64,000 bases of DNA from Vicugna pacos (taxonomy: Eukaryota > Chordata > Mammalia > Artiodactyla > Camelidae), in NCBI RefSeq assembly GCF_048564905.1, contig NC_132992.1:95679001-95743000 (forward strand), read 5' to 3'. The notes below the pieces were generated by a model that saw nothing but the letters and a program-made list of their open reading frames with translations, ran no database searches and had not been told where the DNA came from. The translations under genes were made by a program, and so were the position numbers. Below, one piece after another: positions 35,100 to 47,595 of this stretch; position 1 is the stretch's first letter, and every line of letters starts with the position of its first letter.

Positions 35100-36688
35100 G
35101 TGCTCAGGACCCTCCAGCCCACAACAAGCACACAGGGGTGATTAGGCTGTAAGGTGCCTGTGAGTGAACTGAAGACTCAGGGTTGGTGTTTGTTCATGTT
35201 TTCATTCATTGATGATGATTCACATATAGAAATTTACCTTCTGCATGTCTACATTTTTATGAAGTTGAGGAGATACAAAGCTTTCTCTCAGAGTCTTTCC
35301 ACATTACTGATTTGGGGCTAGTTTCCTTTTGTGGGAGCTGCCGTGTACAGTGTGGGATGCACAGCCACATTGAAGGACTCTGCCCAATAGGTAACTGGGT
35401 GCCTGCAGCCCACCCCACGTGACAGCCCAACCTGTCTCCAGACATTTCCATGTTTCCCCTGGGGGACAGAATGACCCCAGTGTCACACAGACATCAATTT
35501 CCAAATATACAACTTTCCTCATGCTATACTAGGGAAAGGCACTGCAGGAAACAGGACTGGGGACCCTGTTGAGGATGAAATGCCTGGAAATACATTGAGG
35601 GTGGAGGGCAGACTCGAGGCTCCACAGAAGTTTCATTTGTGTCATTAAGTATCTGTAAACCTGACAACTAAAAGAGTGCGTAGTGACTAAATTTCAAATG
35701 AAAGTCCCATGAAGAAATGTTTCTTCTGTTTCTGGTCCTACAACAAATGAGGAAAAGAGGACAGACAATTCTGACTCCATGAAAAAAGCTCAAGTTCAGA
35801 AACAAGACGTTTGCCTGGAATCATTATGGGTGGGCTCCCAGGGAAGGTGATGGTCCAGTGGAGCATCCACCGTCTCTGGGAGGAAACCCCCCATGGCTTC
35901 TCCTGCACCTGCTCTGAAACTGTCCCTCTTGTTTCCTCATGACCCTGGGTGCCCCCTGGTGGCCTGAGCCCTCCCTGCAGGGCTGGTTTCATCTGGGCCA
36001 CCCTGGCCTCCCCTCACTCACTCTCCCTCCTGTGAGAGTGACACATGGCTGTGCCCTCAGAGACCCCAGAGCTGTGCTGCAGGGAAAACTCATCTCCACT
36101 ACGTCTGTGGAGATGGAGGCGCCTTTTAAGAGACATAGACCATACACCCAAAGCAGGTGAGTTACCCAGTCCTTTCCCTGGGGTGTGACAGATCCCTCAG
36201 TAACCACTGTGTGTGATGGGGGGGTCCCAGAGACAGAGTAGGTGTGGGGGAGAGTCTTCAATAGTCTTTGACCAACTCCTGCACCAGCACCCGTGACAGG
36301 ACTCCTGGGGACTGGAAACACAGAGACACACTCACTTCACAGCACCATCCAAAGAGGTCAGTGTTCCTCAGACCCAGGAGGTGCTCACAGCTGAGACGAG
36401 CCACCAAGAGGAGGAATGACCAGAAGGAGTCTGTGTCCCTTTGGATTAAAACTTCTGCTCTCAGAGAATCACGCCAGTGAAGATAAGAACCCTGACTCGA
36501 AGCTCACAAAGACCCTTTGACCATTCATCACTCGGGTACCTTGAGATACGATTCTCCACGAGGTCTGGGCCTGCGGAATTCCATCTCCATCTCTGCATGT
36601 CCCAGTTTTATCAAGAAACCAGCTGAGTTATGTTAGTGAGATTCCTTACCTTGGAAATCTGATCACACTCAATATTTGATCTAATTCA
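35100..36688. repeat. Duplicated block B, copy 2 (partial)
   Basis: It matches 56,700-58,326 closely and ends abruptly at 36,688, where it joins the leader exon of an IGHV3 gene. It contains an IGHV4 pseudogene. Sequence equivalent to 58,327-59,967 is missing. Confidence 0.85.
36034..36435 (-). pseudogene. IGHV4: IGHV4 pseudogene (block B copy 2)
   Basis: Same gene as the copy at 57.6-58.1 kb. The leader remnant is at about 36,389-36,435 and the V exon starts at about 36,304 after a CCCCAG acceptor (GVLS-type start). FR3 remains run down to 36,034. The exon is frame-shifted, and the second cysteine position is lost (reads Cys-His-Ser where Tyr-Tyr-Cys is expected). Not functional. Confidence 0.75.
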
Positions 36689-36720
36689 GCCAGGACCACC
36701 CAGCTCAGCCCCAGCTCCAT
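36650..36720 (-). pseudogene. Orphan IGHV3 leader, V exon deleted
   Basis: An intact IGHV3 promoter drives a leader start at 36,718-36,720 (MELGLSWVVLA). After 32 bases of leader (36,689-36,720) the sequence switches to block B DNA. The frame then continues as ELDQILSVIRFPR and stops, giving 24 codons in all. An AAG|GTAAGG splice-donor-like site follows at 36,644-36,650. No IGHV3 V exon lies downstream; the next element is the IGHV4 pseudogene. Promoter sequence and the 'CCCGGGCTGG' variant match the VHH unit at 60.0 kb better than the VH units, so the lost exon may have been VHH-type (inference). It could still be transcribed, but cannot give a V domain. Confidence 0.85.
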
Positions 36721-36842
36721 GGTGAGTCGTCTGTGCTCAGTCCTGATCAGAGAATGGGAGCAGCTGGGAATCCCGGGCTGGGGCTCCTCTCCCAGAGCTG
36801 CAGGGCCAGGACCGGGTGGCTTTATCCTCAGAGGGAGGCCCT

Positions 36843-36850
36843 ATTTGCAT
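36843..36850 (-). promoter_or_regulatory. Octamer of the orphan IGHV3 promoter
   Basis: ATGCAAAT on the minus strand, 123 bp upstream of the orphan leader ATG. It is intact, so the promoter may still be active. Confidence 0.88.
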
Positions 36851-38197
36851 GTCATCTCACTACATAGCAAGTCAGGGCCTTGCTGGCCTCAGAGAGGGCC
36901 AGGCCCCTGAGCAGCTGTGAGTGTCTGTGGTTTGCTGGTGTTGGTAGCATTTGGAAACATCATGTTTATTGTGTGAGTTTTCAGGGTAAACACTTAGAAC
37001 TTGAATTTTTTTTACGTGTGCTTACGGATTCTGTGATGTCGGTGTCAGAGGTCCTCTCACGGTGGTGATGTACGCAGCCCCCAGACGGGTACCGAATTGT
37101 GGTCTGTGCAGGGACACATGTTAAGTGAGAGTTTGTCCAGCATTTTCACCTGTGCTCCTCGTCTTGGATATAAGTGATGCAGAGGCAGCATCAAGCAAGT
37201 TTTGGACAAGACCCCCTTCGGTGATGAGTTCATGATGATTTTGACAGTTACTGTGTTGACCAATAATCTGTAAGCAGAGTTCATGGGGAATGTTTTCAAC
37301 AGTCTCTGCATTTCAATTCATTTCTATCAATAATAACATTCAAGAAAATGTCTTTACTTGTGATTGGGCTGTAATGAATACTTTTTATATACTTTGTAAT
37401 TTTATTTTTATGCAAGTTTCAAACTACACAACGTGCTATAAATCTCACCTCAGTGTTGCACGTTGAATCTACACATAGTGGGATAGAAAGGTTATGTGTT
37501 GTGAGAAATGTGACCAAGCCTCACCATACCTGAGTTTGACGTCTCCAGGTGGCATGAGAGCTGGGAGAAGGTCCAACTGGAACTCTTGGATGAACTGCAA
37601 AATCCCAGGTGTTAAACTTCAGAGTGTGAACTGCCAGGTGTGAAGACTGAGGGTCATTCCCACCCCGATTCAGACTCATCATTTCAAACTGCTTCTTGCA
37701 CCACAACCACTCCCCACCCAGCTGTGCTGTCCTCTGACCACAGACCTGCAGCACCTGAAGGATTCTCGTCTAGACTCATCCATACAGGCGAGTGTCTTAG
37801 CTGGAAGTAGGGAAGCACGACCAGGGGGGAGGTGGGTGATGAATCCGGCACTGAGCCCCCAGCCACAGGGAAGTTCTGTCAGGAGCCAAGAAACACTTGG
37901 GATGTGGGTTCAGAATCCAAGGCTTCATCCTGACTTTGCAGCACTGTCCTCAGAAGGGCTGGCCTACACTGAGGTTCACACGCTTCTGAGAATATTAATG
38001 TCAGAATCCTGGGTATAGATTCCGCTGATGATGGGGAAGACATTGATTTGAATAAATAATCCTATTAGACATTTCTTTATAGAATTGGGTGATTTTGATA
38101 AATAAAATTAGCTGATATTGTTCCAATTCAGAAGGATGATGGAAGTCCACATATCCATCATCACACAAGTAACCAGGGCTCCCATCTGTGTGCAGGG

Positions 38198-38246
38198 ACA
38201 CGCACACACACATGCACACACAGGTGCACATGCACATATATGCAGA
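38198..38246 (+). repeat. CA-rich microsatellite in block A copy 3
   Basis: Same landmark as at 17.2, 29.5 and 61.5 kb: ACACACACATGCACACACAG and similar words. Confidence 0.7.
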
Positions 38247-41200
38247 GACTCACTCTCTTATCGTATCTGCATCCAATCCCTCCTCCGTCAAAGGTATTGT
38301 CTTACACACTCACAAGACATAATCCTGGGACAGGAAACTGCTGGCATCTGAGGAAACATGGAGGACCCCCATATTGTCCAGTAATGAATGAGCCACTCTG
38401 TTTTCTTGGATCCCATGACAAGGGCTGCAATGCAGGGCTTAACAGTACCTCAGACACCATCAGCACACGGCCCTGCACTGAGCTCTGGGTTTAGCCCTTG
38501 TTTCCACTTTACAGCATGTGTGAAGGCCCCACGAGCACCTGCACACTGTGTTTCCAGTGAACGAAAGCTTTAATTTCACCCAGTCAGATACGTAGTATTG
38601 GAATAGTTGGTTTCATGGTGAGTTGATGCTAAAAAGTGTAAAATGTGTCACTTTTTTGTAGTTGGGGCTCCAGTTTTTAGTCCCATCAGCAGAATTCTGC
38701 TTTGCTCCAATATCCTCTTTATATTACAAAATTATCACATTCCTTATCCCTTTTCTTCAGTTATGGGGACAGGTCTTGATAACACAGTCTCATCTGCATG
38801 TAGCTCCTTGTTCAGAACATCTGAACATGCTGGGAACAACATAATTGCTATCTGGGTTCTGGGTTTAGCCACAGTCTGATCTCTGCTCCATCTCCAGGCT
38901 TAAATAAAAAAACCTGCATAATCCAGATCTGGTGTGGAGTTTCCTTCCAATGAGTGTCTCTAATACGTGAAGTCATTTTTTGTCATCCACATGATTCACT
39001 TTTATTTCACCATGAAGTTGAACTCATAAACCCAGCATTGCCTGACTAGGGTATCCTGGCTTCTGAAACAAAACTGATCCAATCTCACAAACTGGGCAAA
39101 ATAACAATAATACTGAATACACAGAAACCTCAGTTAAATAGCGTTTGGTGACAGCACTCTGGGCTCTCATGTCCTACCAGGAGAGCAGAGTCCAGCTGTG
39201 TGAAGAAAAAAGATGCCCTGTTCCCTCCTGGCAAGGACTCAGGCAGTGAGGGGTGGTCACAGCTCAGCCAGTGAGAAGCCCTGGGTTCCTTGTTCACTAC
39301 AGCCCCTCCTCCAACATCCATTCCCATCTGCAAAATAGTTCTCAACCCATGGATGCTAGGAGCTGTAGGTGGCTAACTGTCATTCCGGGCCCTGAACGCA
39401 AATTGTTGTTGATCCCAGATGAAAACATTTCCTTTTTGCTGGAGAAATTACTGGCCATCTCTTTGTTTCAGGTCAACATTTTCATGGCCCTTATGGAATC
39501 AGACAAGACCCCGTATGACTGTGAGGCTGCTGAGCAAACAGGTGTGGGACCCACACTGGGCCCATGGCTGCACCCTCTGTTTCTCCCCGACCCTGGAGTT
39601 TGAGGGTAAATCATTCTCCTGGATCCTAGCTTCCACATCTGTGCAGTAGGAAGCTCTGCAGGCTTTATCTGAGAACTACTTTTAGGTTTATCCTTCTGAC
39701 AAAAGGCCTTATATTTATACAATTAAGTATCTGACATTCAGTTTGATTTTGAAACCAAAATGTTCCAGCTGGAAGTGGCTGCCCTTCCTCCCACTCCTTG
39801 GGAATAGGGGCTGATCTACTGTGCCTGTGCTGAGCAGCCTTCAGCCTGGCTCCTTCACAACCAGACTGATCCCTTAGACCTGACTGGTGTTAGCCCTGCT
39901 GGCTATTTGTGCTGTTTGACCCTTTAGGCTGCTTGGAAATTATTCCTTTATTCTCCAGAAATCACCTTGAGAAATGGGGTCCAAGTTATCTAAGTGCTTT
40001 GAGGTCACTTCTGCAGTAGGAACCACAGCTGAGTTTTTGTTTTAAACCTAGGGACCTCCCTTGTGGATATTTGTAGTGAAACGGACAGACCTGGCGAAAG
40101 GCGATTCATGCTTCCATTAAATATACATGTCAATGGTCATTATGGGGGACTTTAGAAAACCTCAAACTTACTTTTCTTAAAACCAAGTTGGTGAAATATG
40201 ACAAATCTTCAAAATTTAATGGAAAACCTATTTCCCTCATTATTCTGTGCCTTAGACACTTGTTTAGGAACCTTAAGTAACATGTTCTAAAACGTGATCA
40301 TAAGATTAATGAGGCAAACAGGGATTAAGGAAAGACAACTGGGCCTATGAAGCCTCGGGCTCCCCTTCCCTGGCCTGTGTGTCTCAGGCTTCCCTCCAGC
40401 ACCAATGCCTCCCTCCCCTTTTACTCCTGCACCTCCCCTGTACCCTCAGGTCTTCCACAGTCAGTGTCTCCACAAACTTCCCACTTCCTCTGAAATTCTC
40501 CCCATATTCTACTCCTCCAACTTGTCAGGTCTTGTTATCTTAAACTTCATCCTTATGAGGACCCAGAGGACCATCTCCTCATTTCTTTTTTTTTTGTTTT
40601 TTTCTGGACTAAAGCTGAATTGTTGTCAAAGATTTTCCAAACCAACGTTCCTCACAGAGTAATTTAATGTGGCCCCTCAGAGTCTTCAGCCCGGCTTCTC
40701 TGACTTACATCATACTGGTCCTGCAGTTGTTGAAGTCACACCTAGCACTTCTGTAAACCACTTACCGGGAGAATCCTAAAAGGTGTTTAGAATTTGAGCC
40801 AGGAGAAGAGTCCATGAACTTGTTATATAAAAATTCTCTAGCAGCAACTAGGCAAATCCATTGGGCAATTCCTGAGACTTTCTCAACACTTTCATTTGGA
40901 ATAAAAATTCAGGTCTCCCATGAAAATCTGTTGAATCTGTTCATGTTTATTTCAATCAACTGCAAATCATTTTAAAAGAAAATTACAGTTTTGCTTCATA
41001 TGTTCATTCCACTTGGGCCACTTTTAAAGCTAGTTTACAAACAAGCTGACACAGGACATTTCAATTGTAGGGCAGAGGTGCAGGATGGAATGGGAAACCG
41101 TGTCCACCTCTTATTTTCTTAACGTGGCAAACCATCTCTGTCACAGTGTAGGTGAGACACCTAGAAGGACACATGCTGATTCTTAAACTTCATTTACAGC

Positions 41201-41859
41201 GAATGAAGGCTGCAGAAAAAACCGAAACCCCTCCTGGTTCTGGTATTATTGCCAAGATCCAGGACTTTGAAAAAGAGGCTCTTGTAACTGCATGCACTTC
41301 GGGCACCGTCCGCCCTCTGAGCAGCCCTCCCGACGTCCTCCTGGTCCCCAGTGGCTCTGAGGGAACACATGGAGTCTCCCCATTCCCTTCTCTCAACAGA
41401 AGTTCCTCGCGGTTGATGATGAGGTTCCTTCCGTCCTAACGGTCAAGGAGCCGCTCTCTCCCTGCTCAGCGGAACGGCTGAGAGCAGCCCGGGCTCAGGG
41501 AACTAGAGCAGTTCCCACGTGGGGACCTGTGACGAGCCTCGACAGGTCTGCGCCCTGAGCCTCCCCTCGTATTTAGGCCCTTTGAGAGATGCACACAGTT
41601 CATTCATTCATTCCTCCACCTTTGTCCATTACAGGGTTAAGACTGTTCAGTGAAATATTACGGGAGAATTAGTGTATCTGCAAAGAGAGAAGTCATTCTA
41701 GAGCTTGATGGAAGACATTAAATGAAATGAACTGAAAGCACTTTCATTCATTCTATCTCTGATGGTACTAAAGCAAGTTCTGGAGGAATTGATTTTTTCT
41801 CCCATTGAATCAGCTGTCACCTTCCATGTTGACAAAGCCTCACGCTGGTGTTTGCAAAA

Positions 41860-42228
41860 TTCACAGTGCACCTTCCTTCAAGGTTCAAATATATTCTCGT
41901 AAACATCTTCCCAGGATTAATCAATATCCTACAAGTGAAGAAATCCTTCAAGCCATAGAGCCCAAAAAGAAGGTTGCAAGGCTCAAGGCCTCATGATTCC
42001 TTGAACTTGTCCCTGTGGTTCCTCGGTTTCCTGAGGAGACAACCTCGGGGCCACGGGTGCAGCCGCGTCAGGCCCTCGGGGCAGGAAACTGCACAGTAAA
42101 CGCAGCAGCACTGTGTTGTCGCTAACCCTCACACAAGGCTAACAGCCACCCCGTGTTCCTGAATTCCTTACTGCAATTGATTAGTGTACTGCATTCTTTA
42201 TCATGCCAGTTGCTAGAGCTGGCCAGTC
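41860..42228 (+). mobile_element. Endogenous retrovirus fossil, left part (copy 2)
   Basis: It aligns with 33,190-33,440 and 33,940-34,070 and carries the same class I pol-like block. It is interrupted by the full-length LINE-1 and continues at 49,264. Broken; family tentative (gammaretrovirus-like). Confidence 0.55.
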
Positions 42229-42558
42229 CCCCCCTTTTTTTTAACATTTTTTTGATTTATAATCATTTTACAATGTTGTGTCAAATTCCAGTGTTCAGCA
42301 TAATTTTCAGTCATTCATGGACCTATACACACTCATTGTCACATTTTTTTCTCTGTGATTTATCATAACATTTTGTGTATATTTCCCTGTGCTATACAGT
42401 GTAATCTTGTTTATCTATTCTACAATTTTGAAATCCCAGTCTATCCCTTCCCACCCTCCATCCCCCTGGTAACCACAAGTCTGTATTCTCTGTCCATGAG
42501 TCTATTTCTGTCCTGTATTTATGCTTTGTTTTTGTTTGTTTGTTTTTGTTTTTGTTTT

Positions 42559-45500
42559 TTAGGTTCCACATATGAGCGATCTCATATGGTATTTTTCTTT
42601 CTCTTTCTGGCTTACTTCACTTAGAATGACATTCTCTAGCAGCATCCATGTTGCTGCAAATGGCATTATGTTGTTGGTTTTTATGGCTGAGTAGTATTCC
42701 ATTGTATAAATATACCACTTCTTCTTTATCCAGTCACCTGGTGATGGACATTTAGGCTGTTTCCATGTTTTGGCTATTGTAAATAGTGCTGCTATGAACA
42801 CTGGAGTGCAGGTGTCATCCTGAAGTAGATTTCCTTCTGGATACAAGCCCAGGAGTGGGATTCCTGGGGTCATATTGTAAGTCTATTCCTAGTCTTTTGA
42901 GGAATCTCCACACTGTTTTCCACAGTGGCTGCACCAAACTGCATTCCCACCAGCAGTGTAGGAGGGTTCCCCTTCCTCCACAGCCTCTCCAGCATTTGTC
43001 ATTTTTGAATTTTTGAATGACGGCCATTCTGACTGGTGTGAGGTGATACCTCATTGTAGTTTTGATTTGCATTTCTCTGATAATCAGTGATATTGAACAT
43101 TTTTTCATGTGCCTTTTGATCATTTGTATGTCTTCCTTGGAGAATTGCTTGTTTAGGTCTTCTACCCATTTTTGGATTGGGTTGTTTATTTTTTTCTTAT
43201 TGAGTCGTATGAGCTGCTTATATATTCCAGAGATGAAGCCTCTATCAGTTTCGTTTGCAAAAATTTTCGCCCATTCCGTAGGTTTTCTTCTTGTTTTACT
43301 TCTGGTTTCCTTTGCTGTGCGGAAGCTTGTAAGTTTCATTAAGTCCCATTTGTTTATTCTTGCTTTCATTTCTTTAGGAGAAAATTTTTGAAATATATGT
43401 CAGATAATGTTTTGCCTATGTTTTCTTCTAGGAGATTTATTGTACCTTTTCTTATGTTCAAGTCTTTGATCCATTTTGAGTTTATTTTTGTGTATGGTGT
43501 AAGGGAGTGTTCTAGCTTCATTGATTTATGTGCTGCTGTCCAGTTTTCCCAACATCATTTGCTGAAGACACTGTCTTTATTCCATCATATATTCTTGCCT
43601 CCTATGTCGAAGATTAGTTGACCAAAAGCTTTTGGCTTCATTTCTGGTCTCTCTATTCTGTTCCATTGGTCTATTTGTCTGTTTTGGTACCAATACCATG
43701 CTGTCTTGATGACCGTAGCTCTATAGTATTGTCTGAAGTCTGGGAGAGTTATTCCTCCAGCCTCTTTCTTTCTCTTCAGTAATGCTTTGGCAATTCTAGG
43801 TCTTTGATGGTTCCATATAAATTTTATTATGATTTGTTCTAGTTCTGTGAAATATGTCCTGGGTAATTGGATAGGAATTGCATTAAATCTGTAGATTGCC
43901 TTGGGCTGTGTGACCATTTTAACAATATTGATTCTTCCAATCCAGGAGCATGGAATATCTTTCCATTTTTGAAAGTCTTCTTTAATTTCCTTCATCAATG
44001 GTTTATAGTTTTCTGTGTATAATTCTTTCACCTCCTTGTTTAGATTTATTCCCAGATATTTTATTACTTTGGGTGCTATTTTAAAGGGGATTGTTTCTTT
44101 ACTTTCTTTTTCTGTTGATTTATCGTTAGTGTAAAGAAATGCAACTGATTTTTGAACATTAATTTTGTAACCTGCTACCTTGCTGAATTCTTCAATCAGC
44201 TCTAGTAGCTTTTGTGTGGACCTGTTAGGGTTTTCTATATATAGTAACATGTTATCAGCATATAATGACACTTTTACCACTTCTTTTCCAATTTGGATCC
44301 CTTTTATTTCTTTCTCTTGCCTAACTGCTGTGGCTAGGACTTCCAAGACTATGTTGAATAGGAGGGGTGATAGTGGGCATCCTTGTCTTGTCCCAGATTT
44401 TAGTGGGAAGCTTTTAAGTTTTTCACCTTTGAGTACTATGCTGGCTGTAGGTTTGTCATATATAGCTTTTATGATGTTGAGATATGTTCCCTCTATACCC
44501 ACTTTGGCGAGAGTTTTATCATAAATGGATGTTGAATTTTATCAAATGATTTTCTGCATCGGTTGAGATGATCATGTGGTTTTTGTCCTTTCTCTTGTTG
44601 ATGTGATGTATTACATTGATTGATTTGCGTATGTTGAACCAGCCTTGTGTCCCTGGGATCAACCCCACTTGGTCATGATGTATAATCTTTTTTATGTTTT
44701 GTTGAATTTTATTTGCTAAAATTTTGGTGAGGATTTTGGCATCTATGTTCATCAGTGATATTGGCCTATAATTCTCTTTTTTTTTTGTAGTATCTTTGCC
44801 TGGTTTTGGTATCAGGGTGATGGTGGCTTCATAGATTAAGTTTGGGAGCATTCCCTCCTTTTCAATCGTCTGGAAGAGTTTGAGAAAGACTGGTATGAGT
44901 TCTTCTTTGTATGTTTGGTAGAATTCCCCAGTGAAGCCATCTGGTCCTGGACTTTTATTTGTAGGGAGGTTTTTAATTGCTATTTCTATTTCCTTTCTAG
45001 TGATTGGATTGTTCAAGTGTTCAGATTCTTCTTGATTCAGTCTTGGTGGACAGTATGTTTCCAGAAACTTGTCCATCTCCTCTAGGTTATCCAGTTTGTT
45101 TCCATATAGTTTTTCGTAATATTGTAGTATGATATTCTGTATTTCTATTTTGTTTGTCATAATTTCTCCATTTTCCTTTCTTATTTTGCTAATTTGTGCT
45201 CTGTCTTTTTTCTTCTTTGTGAGTTTGGCCAGAGATTTGTCGATTTTATTTACTTTTTCAAAAAACCAGCTTTTGGTTCAGTTGATTTTTTCTATGGTCT
45301 TGTTAATCTCTATTGTATTTAGTTCCTGTCTGATCTTTATTATTTCCTTCCTTCTGCTGCTTTTTGGGGCTTTTTGTCCTTTTTCTAATTCATTCAGGTG
45401 GTGGGGAAGGCCTGTATCGCTATAAACTTCCCTCATAGCACTGCCTTTGCTGTGTCCCATAGGTTTTGAGTGGTTGTGCTTTCATTATCATTTGTCTCAA

Positions 45501-46315
45501 GGTATTTTTTATTTTCAGCTTTGATTTCCTCATTGATCCATTGTTTTTTCAATAACATATTGTTTAATCTCCATGCTTTCCTTTTTTTCTCTTTGTTTCT
45601 CTGTTGTTGATTTCCAGTTTCATGGCATTGTGGTCAGTAAAGATGCTTGAGATAATTTCTATCTTCTTAAATTGTTGAGGTTTCTTTTGTGTCCAAGTAC
45701 ATGATCGATCCTGGAAAATGTTCCATGTGCACTTGAAAAGAATGTGTATCCTATTTTTGGGGGGTGTAATGCTCTAAAAATATCCACCAAATCTTCTTTT
45801 TCTATTGTAGTATTTAACTTTTCTGTTGCCTTGCTTATTTTCTGTCTGGAAGATCTGTCTAGTGATGTTAATGCAGTGTTAAAATCTCCAACTATGATTG
45901 TATTCCCATCAATATCCCCCTTTATCTCTGTCAGTAATTCTTGTATGTACTTAGGTGCTCCTCTATTGGGTGCATATATATTAACGAGTGTAATATCTTC
46001 ATCTTGTATTACTGCTTTAATCATTATAAAATGTCCTTCTTTATCTTTCTTTATGGCCTTTGTTTTAAAGTCTATTTTGTCTGCAATCAGTACTGCAACA
46101 CCTGCTTTTTTGATTTTTCCATTTGCATGGAATATCCTTTTCCATCCTTTCACTCTCAATCTATATGTGTCCTTCTCCCTAAAGTGGGTCTCTTGTACGC
46201 AGCATATTGAAGGTTCTTGCTTTATTATCCAGTCTGCCACTCTATGTCTTTTGACCGGAGCATTTAGTCCATTAACATTTGCAGTAATTAATGATAGATG
46301 TGTGTTTATTGCCAT
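42559..46315 (-). pseudogene. LINE-1 ORF2 (endonuclease-reverse transcriptase), frame-broken
   Basis: About 1,250 codons long, the usual ORF2p size. It starts MAINTHLSLITANVNGL at 46,315. The endonuclease domain (to about 45,659) keeps its key motifs: QETHF, YAPN, VGDFN and SRIDHVLGH. After a frameshift the reverse-transcriptase domain is readable at 45,160-44,519 ([32 protein letters not shown]) and at 44,502-43,585 ([14 protein letters not shown], then [14 protein letters not shown]). The catalytic YADD reads YADN, which should inactivate polymerisation even without the frameshifts. The C-terminal region continues at 43,369-42,815 ([20 protein letters not shown], the usual L1 C-terminal pattern) and 42,873-42,559. 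At least four frame breaks are present. Confidence 0.92.
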
Positions 46316-46686
46316 TTAGAACTTATCTTTGCAGTTGAATTGGTATATCCTCTTTGTTCCTTTCTTCTTCCTTTTGTGGTTTGGTAATTTTCCTCTGTAT
46401 TATCATGGATTTTATTTAATTTTTGTGACTCCCTTGTAAATTTTTGACTTGTGGTTACCCTTTTTTGTAAATCTATTAACCCATTACTATAACTGTTTTT
46501 ATTAAACTGATCTCAAACCCATCCAACTGTTAAAAAAATTTTAAAAAGAAAGACAAAAATATTCTATATTTCCCTGCCTCCCTCTCCCACTCAGTGATTT
46601 GTATGTTTTCTTTATTTGTAATTCATGAGTTATCACCTTTCCAGTTGTGAGTTTCTCATTTCTGTAGCATCCTGCTGCTTTTCTGT

Positions 46687-47595
46687 TTAGAATAGCCCTT
46701 TCAACAATTCTTTTAGAGTGGGTTTAGTGTTGCTGAACTCCTGCAGCTTTTTTTTTTTTTTGTCTGTGAAGCTCTTTATTTCTCCTTCGATCCTAAAAGA
46801 TAGCCTTGCTGGATAAATTATCCTAGGCTGCATCTTTTTTTCATTCAGGGCTTTGAATATATCTTGCCACTCCCTTCTGGTCTGTAGTGTTTGTGTAGAG
46901 AAATCAGCTGAGAGCCTTATGGGGGTTCCCTTGTAATTCACTCTTTGCTTTTCTCTTGCTGCCTTTAGAATCATTTCTTTATTCTTGACTCTGGTCATCT
47001 TGATTATGATATGTCTTGGTGTGGGTCTATTTGGGTTCTTCCTGTTTGTGACCCTCTGAGCTTCCTGTACTTGGATATCTGATTCCTTCTTTAAGTTTGG
47101 GAAGTTTTCAGTCATGATTTCTTCAAAAACCTTTTCAATCCCCTTTGATCCTCCTTCCCCTTCTGGTACCCCTATTATGCAAAGTTTGGGATGCTTTATA
47201 TTATCCCATAGGTCCTTTGTGCTATTTTGATAATTTTTTATTTGCTTATCTTGTAGTTCTTCTGAATGGGTGCTTTCTGTTGCCCTGTCTTCTAGATCAC
47301 TAATTCGTTCCTCTGCTTTAACTAGTCGGCTTTGCACAGCTATTAGATCATTCCTCATCTCTGTCAATGAGTTTACCCATTCTGCTTGGCTCTTCTTTAT
47401 AGCTTCAATTTCATTTTTGACATATGTTATATCTCTAAACACTATCTCTTTTAATTCCTTCAGCAGTTTGATCACTCCTTTTTTTAAATCTTGATCTAGT
47501 AGGCTATCGATGTCTATTTCATTGATCTTTCTTTCAGGGGATTCCTCTTGTTCTTTTAATTGGGAAAGGTTTCTCTGCTTCTTCATCTTGCTCAT
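46687..47595 (-). CDS. LINE-1 ORF1 protein, uninterrupted frame
   Basis: 302 codons, close to the normal L1 ORF1p size. It starts MSKMKKQRNLSQLKEQ. Residues about 20-150 form the coiled coil used for trimerisation (many heptad-like E/K/L positions, VKAEERISDLEDR). An RRM-like domain follows (LCIIGVPEGE, FPNLKKE, VQEAQRV, PRHIIIKM). The C-terminal domain contains REKQRVNYKG, PIRLSADFSTQTLQ and ARLSFRIEGEIKSF. ORF1p binds L1 RNA as a chaperone in the cytoplasm. I see no stop or frameshift. The gap to ORF2 is 371 bp, long compared with human L1 (about 63 bp). Expression is unknown. Confidence 0.93.
   Translation of the reverse strand: MSKMKKQRNLSQLKEQEESPERKINEIDIDSLLDQDLKKGVIKLLKELKEIVFRDITYVKNEIEAIKKSQAEWVNSLTEMRNDLIAVQSRLVKAEERISDLEDRATESTHSEELQDKQIKNYQNSTKDLWDNIKHPKLCIIGVPEGEGGSKGIEKVFEEIMTENFPNLKKESDIQVQEAQRVTNRKNPNRPTPRHIIIKMTRVKNKEMILKAAREKQRVNYKGTPIRLSADFSTQTLQTRREWQDIFKALNEKKMQPRIIYPARLSFRIEGEIKSFTDKKKKKLQEFSNTKPTLKELLKGLF

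Larger units (their letters stand above)
36689..41745. repeat. Duplicated block A, copy 3 (V exon lost)
   Basis: Third IGHV3 duplicon, starting inside the leader. The stretches 36,689-38,050 and around 39,140-39,190 match copy 4 best. Those at 38,640-38,830 and 39,680-39,760 match copies 2 and 1 best. No coding content was recognised in its spacer. Confidence 0.85.

Noticed and set aside
43062-46319. Plus-strand open frames of 100-190 codons opposite LINE-1 ORF2
   Set aside because: Antisense shadows of the L1 coding strand; hydrophobic composition is typical of A-rich coding DNA read backwards.
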